Assembly (NCBI RefSeq): GCF_000023585.1
Contig: NC_012914.1
Coordinates: 4,618,001 to 4,682,000, forward strand
Source: Paenibacillus sp. JDR-2
GTDB lineage: Bacteria; Bacillota; Bacilli; Paenibacillales; Paenibacillaceae
DNA length: 64,000 nucleotides
Direction: 5' to 3'
Part shown: positions 59,452 to 64,000 of the stretch, one piece after another
Layout: each line of letters opens with the position of its first letter
Numbering within the stretch: position 1 is the stretch's first letter
Notes under the pieces: generated by a model
Told to the model about the DNA's origin: nothing
What the model saw: the letters and a program-made list of their open reading frames with translations, nothing else
Databases searched by the model: none
Made by a program: the position numbers and the translations under genes

Positions 59452-60423
59452 CTAATAAATACCGGATTGTCCAAACCGTTTGGCCAGCCAGTTCGCTCCA
59501 AGCACAAGCGTGACGCCAATAACCGCCTTGAACAAGCCTACGGCCGTACTGTAGCTGAACGCCCCTTGCGTGATCCCCATCATATAGACATAGGTATCAA
59601 ACACTTCGGCAGACTCCCGGTTCAACGGGTTCAGCATCAGGAAGATCTGCTCGAATCCGTTGTCCAGCACATCGCCCATCCGCAGAATCAGCAAAATAAT
59701 AATCGTGCTGCGGATCGACGGAAGCGTAATATGCCACAGCTGCCTCCAACGGTTCGCCCCGTCCGTAATCGCCGCTTCGTATTGCTCGACATCTACCCCT
59801 GCAAGCGCTGCCAGAAAAATAATCGTGCCAAATCCGGTTTCCTTCCAGACGGTCTGCATGATAATCATCGGCCGGAACCAATCCGGACTGGCGAGAAAAT
59901 CGATCTTGGCGCCCGTATACTTGAATAGGAACTCGTTAATCACACCGCCTTCCGTCGTCAGAAAGACATACGTCAAGCTGGCTACGATAACAAGCGAGAT
60001 GAAATGCGGGATGTAGATCAAGGTTTGTACGATTCTTTTGAAGAACGCCAGCCTCAGCTCGTTTAATAGAAGAGCTAATATAATAGGTGCCGGGAAGTAG
60101 AACACCAAATTGTACAAGGAAAGTATTAAAGTGTTTCGCAGCAGCATGAAAAATTCGGGATTGGTGAAGAACACCCGGAAATGCTCTAGCCCCACCCAAT
60201 CACTTTTCCAGAAGCCAAGGAAGGGCTGATAGTTTTTGAACGCTAGCAGCACGCCCCACATGGGTACGTATTTGAAAATAATGAAATATAACAGGCCTGG
60301 AGTTAAAAGCAAGTACAGCCACTTGTCTTTCTTGAGTCTCGCCAGCACGTTAGGTCGTGTTCTTGCATGAATGGTTGTCGCCTGCATCAGTTCTGCTTGG
60401 CTGGGAGCAGCCGCCTGCTTCAT
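59452..60423 (-). CDS. CUT1 sugar ABC transporter permease (LplB type)
   Basis: This 323-aa membrane protein opens with KDKWLYLLLTPGLLYFIIFKYVPMWG. It has the EAA loop VEQYEAAITDGANRWRQLWHITLPS, and ends in GVTLVLGANWLAKRFGQSGIY, typical for LplB. It is the first gene of the pectin-oligomer transporter operon. The ATG follows GGAGGTGACC. The upstream region carries the ATCGTACAATT box shared with the GH5 gene. Confidence 0.9.
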   Translation of the reverse strand: MKQAAAPSQAELMQATTIHARTRPNVLARLKKDKWLYLLLTPGLLYFIIFKYVPMWGVLLAFKNYQPFLGFWKSDWVGLEHFRVFFTNPEFFMLLRNTLILSLYNLVFYFPAPIILALLLNELRLAFFKRIVQTLIYIPHFISLVIVASLTYVFLTTEGGVINEFLFKYTGAKIDFLASPDWFRPMIIMQTVWKETGFGTIIFLAALAGVDVEQYEAAITDGANRWRQLWHITLPSIRSTIIILLILRMGDVLDNGFEQIFLMLNPLNRESAEVFDTYVYMMGITQGAFSYSTAVGLFKAVIGVTLVLGANWLAKRFGQSGIY

Positions 60424-60594
60424 TTGAGGTCACCTCCAAGTTTTGGTTGCATCGCATGACCTCATTATTAAACCTCCCTCGCCTTTCCGCCAATCGGACA
60501 TTTTTGAGAAAACCCTTTCAAACCATGGATACAAGCGCTAATCAAGATAATGCAAACCCGTCAAAATAGTAGAAAGTCCCGGCAAAAGAGGCAA

Positions 60595-60605
60595 AATTGT
60601 ACGAT
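60595..60605 (-). promoter_or_regulatory. Possible regulator box ATCGTACAATT
   Basis: The same 11-mer as at 12991-13001, about 175 bp upstream of the permease operon. A TTTTGCCGG string follows it at a similar distance in both places. Confidence 0.4.
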
Positions 60606-60610
60606 TGTTC

Positions 60611-60841
60611 ATGGGAAAGAAGCTGTATCATGGGGCAGCCTGGTATCCGGAGCTGTGGGATGAGGATGTCGTGGCAGAAGATTTGAAACGGATGAAGGAT
60701 GACGGCACGAATCATCCTTTTTTCAGGGAGAAGGCAGCGGTCTTCGTGTCGGAAATTATTGCGCGGGCAATATCATACGATCCCGACGGATGCTGCTCTT
60801 GGCAGGCGGGGAAACGCGAAAGAAGCATCGCTCTCCGGTAA
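60611..60841 (+). pseudogene. Remnant of a GH42 beta-galactosidase gene (N-terminus only)
   Basis: From ATG 60611 the first ~29 codons (MGKKLYHGAAWYPELWDED, then VVAEDLKRMKDDG) match the start of GH42 beta-galactosidases. The sequence then turns to unrelated residues (TNHPFFREKAAVFVSEIIARA...) and ends after about 77 codons, where an intact GH42 protein has about 660-690. No good ribosome binding site precedes it. The gene is likely an internal-deletion stump. It may once have been the beta-galactosidase of this pectin locus, divergent from the transporter operon. No other gene is seen from 60424 to 60876. Confidence 0.75.
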
Positions 60842-60860
60842 ACGGAAAGCGATGCTTCTT
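60818..60860. terminator. Strong bidirectional terminator
   Basis: AAGAAGCATCGCT (60820-60832) pairs exactly with AGCGATGCTTCTT (60848-60860), flanked by A and T runs. It ends the SLH/X2 protein gene. Confidence 0.85.
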
Positions 60861-60876
60861 CTTTTGCTTTTATGAT

Positions 60877-63800
60877 TTATTTTTGGATGGATGCTGCTTC
60901 AATGTCGCCGTATGCCCAATGGCTTGCCGGAACATCCTTCCAGGAAGATGCTCCGCCGCTGGATGGGTTAATGCCCAACGAGCGATTGATTACAACAACG
61001 GCTTCGGCGCGAGACAGCGTGCGATCCGGCCGGAACATGCCGTCGGCGTACCCTTTAATGTAACCGGCACCTTCGGCGGCTTTCACCGCTTGCTCCGCCC
61101 AGTGACCGGTTGTATCCGCGAAGCCGGCGCCTAATTTGGAGCCGCCACCGGCAAGACGTACGGCAAGCTGTGCCATCTCGGCACGCGTAATCGCCTTCTC
61201 CGGACGGAACGTGCCGTCGGCATAACCTTTCATCAAACCGGCTGCCGTAGCCTTGCGGATTGCATCCGCCGCCCAGTACCCTTGCTTGACGTCGCTATAA
61301 ACGCGGCTGTCTTCTCCTGCCGTGGCGTCCTGCGCAATACGCGACAGAATGGTCGCCATCTCCGCGCGGGTAATCGCCTTCTCCGGCTTAAACAGATTGC
61401 CTTCGAAGCCATTCATGTACGCGGCCGGAGCCGATTCCGAAGCTTCGCCCAGCTTCACGAGCGCAAATGTGCTGAACTTCGAATTCTTGAATTGAATTCC
61501 CTTGCCTCCGTCCATATCGACAACAGAGCCTTGCTTGTATTCTACCGTACCATCGCTATGCTCGATGTAGACGCCGATATGCGAAAGCGCTTCGGAGTTC
61601 CAATCTCCCGCAGGAAGCGGCAGCACAAGCGTTGTCTCTCCTTCCGGCAGATTTGTGTCAATATCCGCCGGAATGCCGATCAGCGTTATCTTGCTGTCCT
61701 TGACGGCTGCGGAAACAACCGTGGACAGATTGGCGCGGCGTTCGAGCTGCGCTTTCCGCTCGTTAACCGGCGAAATGACGAAGTGTACTTCCGTGTTTAC
61801 GTTTTTCAATACCGCATTAGGCACATGGATCTTCGCGCCGGACACGTCAATATCCAGATCAAGTCCGCTGGCTGCGAGCAGTTTGACCGCTTCCGCATCC
61901 AGCTTCACTCCGGTCTCTGCCGCTTCGCCTTTCGAATCCGGCACCACCAGCTTTAAGGAGCTTGCTCCCGATGCCTTACGCGCGTCAATGAGCGCTTTCG
62001 CTTCCGTGGCGGCCAGCGTCAGCTCATCCCGCACCGTTCCGTCCGGCTGCGTCGTGCGAACAACTTTTGGCGCTGCAGGCTCAACCGGCGTCGTTACGCT
62101 TCCTCCGCCTCCGGATACCGGCGGCACGCTTGCTTCCGCAGCGGTAAACCGCAGGGCATCGGCAAGCATCAGCTCACCGGACTTATTAACGACGCGGATC
62201 GTATGCGAACCCGCGGTTAATCCCGAGACGCTGTACAGGCTTACTTGCGAGTCGCGGCTGTCTGCATGAGCATTAACCGTCTTCTTCAGCTCACCGTCAA
62301 TATATACTTCCATCTCGCCTTGCTTTGGTCCAACCGGCGACAGCAGCTCGATGCCGGTGCCTTTAAACGTATAGGAGAAGGCTGCTCCTTCCGCCGCGGA
62401 CGCATGCGCGTCGTCGCCGTAGTCGCCCCGGAAGCGTAGCGTCAGCTTCGTTGTTCCGACCGGCTGAGTGGCCAAGTACTGTTGCTTGATGGTCAACACA
62501 TGATCTTCAATCGCGTAATCAGTGCCGCGAACAAGCGCTGTTGAACCGTTATATATGCCGTTCAGGCTGTCCGGACTTGCCAGCAGATTAACGCTGACAT
62601 CAGCAGGCGCGTTCTTCGCAAAGTCCGTCGAGGAAACATCGATCAGGTCCGGCAGCTGCACGCGCAGCGTGTCGAGCAGCATAAATTTCCCTGATTTCTT
62701 CACGGCTTTGATCGTATGGAAGCCGTTCGTCAAGCCGCGAACCGTATACACGGTCCGCTGCGGAGCGTTGTGCGCACCCGCCTCGTACGTGCTTACATTG
62801 CCTTGGCTGACTCCATCGATGAAGATTTCAACGTTGCCTTGACCTTCATCGACCTCGGTAATATAGTCAATCCCCGTGCCTTGGAACGTATACGTGAAGA
62901 AGGAGTCATTGTTCTCCGTCCATTGCACGTCATCCTTGTAGTCGCCGAGACCGCGGCCGCTGCTGCGGTTCCAGCTGCCCGTATAGCGGATGCCCGGGTC
63001 GTCATTGTTTACGAAGACGTAACGGCCAGGCGAAGCCGAATTAATTACGGTAAGCGCAAGCGTTCTTGGGCCGCTGCTCGAGAATTCGAACGACAAGCTT
63101 GCGTCCCCAACCGGCAGCGATGCCAAATAGGATTTGGCGATACGGACAACGTTGCCGTCAACCGTATAATCCGTTCCTTCCGTCAACGCATTTGCGCCGT
63201 TCTTAACGCCGGTCAGCTCGTTAGAGTCGCCAAGCGTCAGCGTAACCGCAAGATCCGCTTGAGCGCCTGGACGCTTATCGAACGAAGCCGATACCGGACT
63301 GATCGAAGTGCCGCTAACGGCAATGGATAACGTCTGTGCGGCGCCTCCCGCGAATTGGAAGCTGAGTGCCGCTGCCTGACCGGAAGCCTGCTGCGCCAGA
63401 TAAGACGACTTAATCGTCACGGCGCCGTCAGACACCGTATAGTCGGTTCCTTGCTGGAGCGCCGATCCACCGTTGCTTACGCCGGTCAACGAGCTCTTGC
63501 CTAGTTGCAGCGGAACCGTAATGTCAGTCGGTTCATCCTTATTGAAACTTGTCGACGAAGGGCTGCCCAGCAGCGTATCCGCCGTAACCTTGAACCCATC
63601 AAATAGGAAATAATATTGGCCGCCTGCATTCCGGACCGCCTTCAGCGTATGCGTGCCTTGCGGCAGATCAGCCACGCTGAATACGGAATGCTGTCCGACC
63701 TGGTCGCTTCCATAGGAATCAACCGTCGACTTAAATTCACCGTCGATATAGATATCAATCTTGCCGCTGCTTGTGCTTTGCTCCGATAGCAGCTCAATCC

Positions 63801-64000
63801 CCGTACCCTGGAACGTGTACGTTAACTCCGGCTCCGAACCATCCGGCTCGCCGTAATGCACGTCGCCCATGTAATCGCCGAAGGACCGGCCGGTGCTGTG
63901 ACCCCATTTATTGGCGTACGCAATTGCCGGATCATCATCGTTGATCGTAACCGTATAGGAGGAAGACGCAGCGTCTCCCAAACCCGTTGAACCGTCGGCA
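60877..64000 (-). CDS. SLH-anchored surface protein with repeated X2 and galactose-binding-like modules (5' end beyond window)
   Basis: At least 1040 aa are encoded, with the N-terminus outside the window. A ~100-aa module (TYTFQGTGIELLSE...KIDIYIDGEFKSTV...HTLKAV) occurs three times. It is a galactose-binding-like fold probably binding sugar. Three X2-type domains (LTGVSNGGSALQQGTDYTV, LTGVKNGANALTEGTDYTV and LNGIYNGSTALVRGTDYAI) alternate with it. A Gly/Pro linker and a ~230-aa beta-rich region precede three SLH domains at the C-terminus (RAEMATILSRIA, RAEMAQLAVRLAG, RAEAVVVINRSLG). The SLH domains tether it to the cell wall. Any catalytic domain would lie in the missing part. A short +strand GH42 stump and a terminator lie downstream. 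Confidence 0.85.
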   Translation of the reverse strand, partial: ADGSTGLGDAASSSYTVTINDDDPAIAYANKWGHSTGRSFGDYMGDVHYGEPDGSEPELTYTFQGTGIELLSEQSTSSGKIDIYIDGEFKSTVDSYGSDQVGQHSVFSVADLPQGTHTLKAVRNAGGQYYFLFDGFKVTADTLLGSPSSTSFNKDEPTDITVPLQLGKSSLTGVSNGGSALQQGTDYTVSDGAVTIKSSYLAQQASGQAAALSFQFAGGAAQTLSIAVSGTSISPVSASFDKRPGAQADLAVTLTLGDSNELTGVKNGANALTEGTDYTVDGNVVRIAKSYLASLPVGDASLSFEFSSSGPRTLALTVINSASPGRYVFVNNDDPGIRYTGSWNRSSGRGLGDYKDDVQWTENNDSFFTYTFQGTGIDYITEVDEGQGNVEIFIDGVSQGNVSTYEAGAHNAPQRTVYTVRGLTNGFHTIKAVKKSGKFMLLDTLRVQLPDLIDVSSTDFAKNAPADVSVNLLASPDSLNGIYNGSTALVRGTDYAIEDHVLTIKQQYLATQPVGTTKLTLRFRGDYGDDAHASAAEGAAFSYTFKGTGIELLSPVGPKQGEMEVYIDGELKKTVNAHADSRDSQVSLYSVSGLTAGSHTIRVVNKSGELMLADALRFTAAEASVPPVSGGGGSVTTPVEPAAPKVVRTTQPDGTVRDELTLAATEAKALIDARKASGASSLKLVVPDSKGEAAETGVKLDAEAVKLLAASGLDLDIDVSGAKIHVPNAVLKNVNTEVHFVISPVNERKAQLERRANLSTVVSAAVKDSKITLIGIPADIDTNLPEGETTLVLPLPAGDWNSEALSHIGVYIEHSDGTVEYKQGSVVDMDGGKGIQFKNSKFSTFALVKLGEASESAPAAYMNGFEGNLFKPEKAITRAEMATILSRIAQDATAGEDSRVYSDVKQGYWAADAIRKATAAGLMKGYADGTFRPEKAITRAEMAQLAVRLAGGGSKLGAGFADTTGHWAEQAVKAAEGAGYIKGYADGMFRPDRTLSRAEAVVVINRSLGINPSSGGASSWKDVPASHWAYGDIEAASIQK

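Noticed and set aside
60595..60605. AraR operator at the pectin transporter
   Set aside because: The AraR consensus in Bacillus is ATTTGTACGTACAAAT; here only one half resembles it and there is no dyad, so AraR binding is not supported.

Overview
The window reads as chromosomal DNA of a Gram-positive, spore-forming, plant-polysaccharide-degrading Firmicute, most like Paenibacillus. The evidence is AGGAGG-type ribosome binding sites, YesM/YesN-type two-component regulators, CUT1 sugar ABC transporters of the LplA/LplB/YtcP type, SLH-anchored surface enzymes, CcpA cre boxes, tandem T-box leaders and a possible GerP-like spore protein. No rRNA, tRNA, CRISPR array or prophage was seen. This assignment rests on gene content only.

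Layout. 1-3.2 kb: the 5' part of a sugar-binding lipoprotein gene (cut by the window edge) and a GH2 glycosidase, separated by a terminator and a tandem hairpin repeat. 3.2-10 kb: an ArsR-type regulator divergent from the GH2 gene, with two matching 15-bp operators. Then a GH127 arabinofuranosidase divergent from a secreted GH43 enzyme, followed by an AraR-like GntR/LacI hybrid regulator; together this looks like an arabinan/arabinoside module. 10-13 kb: a GH25 lysozyme and a secreted GH5 glucanase with a fascin-like tail. 13-22 kb: a leftward cluster of histidine kinase, response regulator, solute-binding lipoprotein, two permeases, Gfo/Idh oxidoreductase and TIM-barrel isomerase (sensing, uptake and oxidation/isomerisation of one sugar). 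22-27 kb: a GPH symporter and a GH2 beta-galactosidase/glucuronidase, divergent from an AraC regulator.

27-34 kb is more housekeeping-like: LysR regulator with a divergent NCS2 nucleobase permease, a low-complexity GerP-like protein, an IDEAL-domain protein, ilvB behind two tandem T-boxes, and a DUF2238 membrane protein. 34-41.6 kb: a secreted beta-helix (pectate-lyase-like) protein, an IS1182-type element with a frameshifted transposase, a TIM-barrel isomerase, proline dehydrogenase and an AraC regulator. 41.7-47.3 kb: a giant (1878 aa) SLH-anchored GH43 protein with three near-identical 279-bp repeats.

47.6-60.4 kb is a leftward rhamnogalacturonan-type pectin locus: two ABC permeases, solute-binding lipoprotein, membrane-bound AraC sensor-regulator, PL26/YetA-like exolyase, YesU-like DUF1961 protein, CE4 deacetylase, FG-GAP propeller protein and CE12 acetylesterase. 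60.4-64 kb: the stump of a GH42 beta-galactosidase and a large SLH/X2-domain surface protein running off the window.

The most unusual signal is a structured 25-nt core element with an adjacent hairpin. It occurs three times, each time directly before the ribosome binding site of a carbohydrate gene (GH5, the FG-GAP propeller, an ABC permease), and two of the three copies lie inside operons. I do not recognise it as a known riboswitch class. Other regulatory logic visible in the DNA includes CcpA boxes at five promoters, AraC-type direct repeats at two promoters, an 18-bp palindrome between the arabinan genes, and a double operator shared by the ArsR-type regulator and the GH2 gene.
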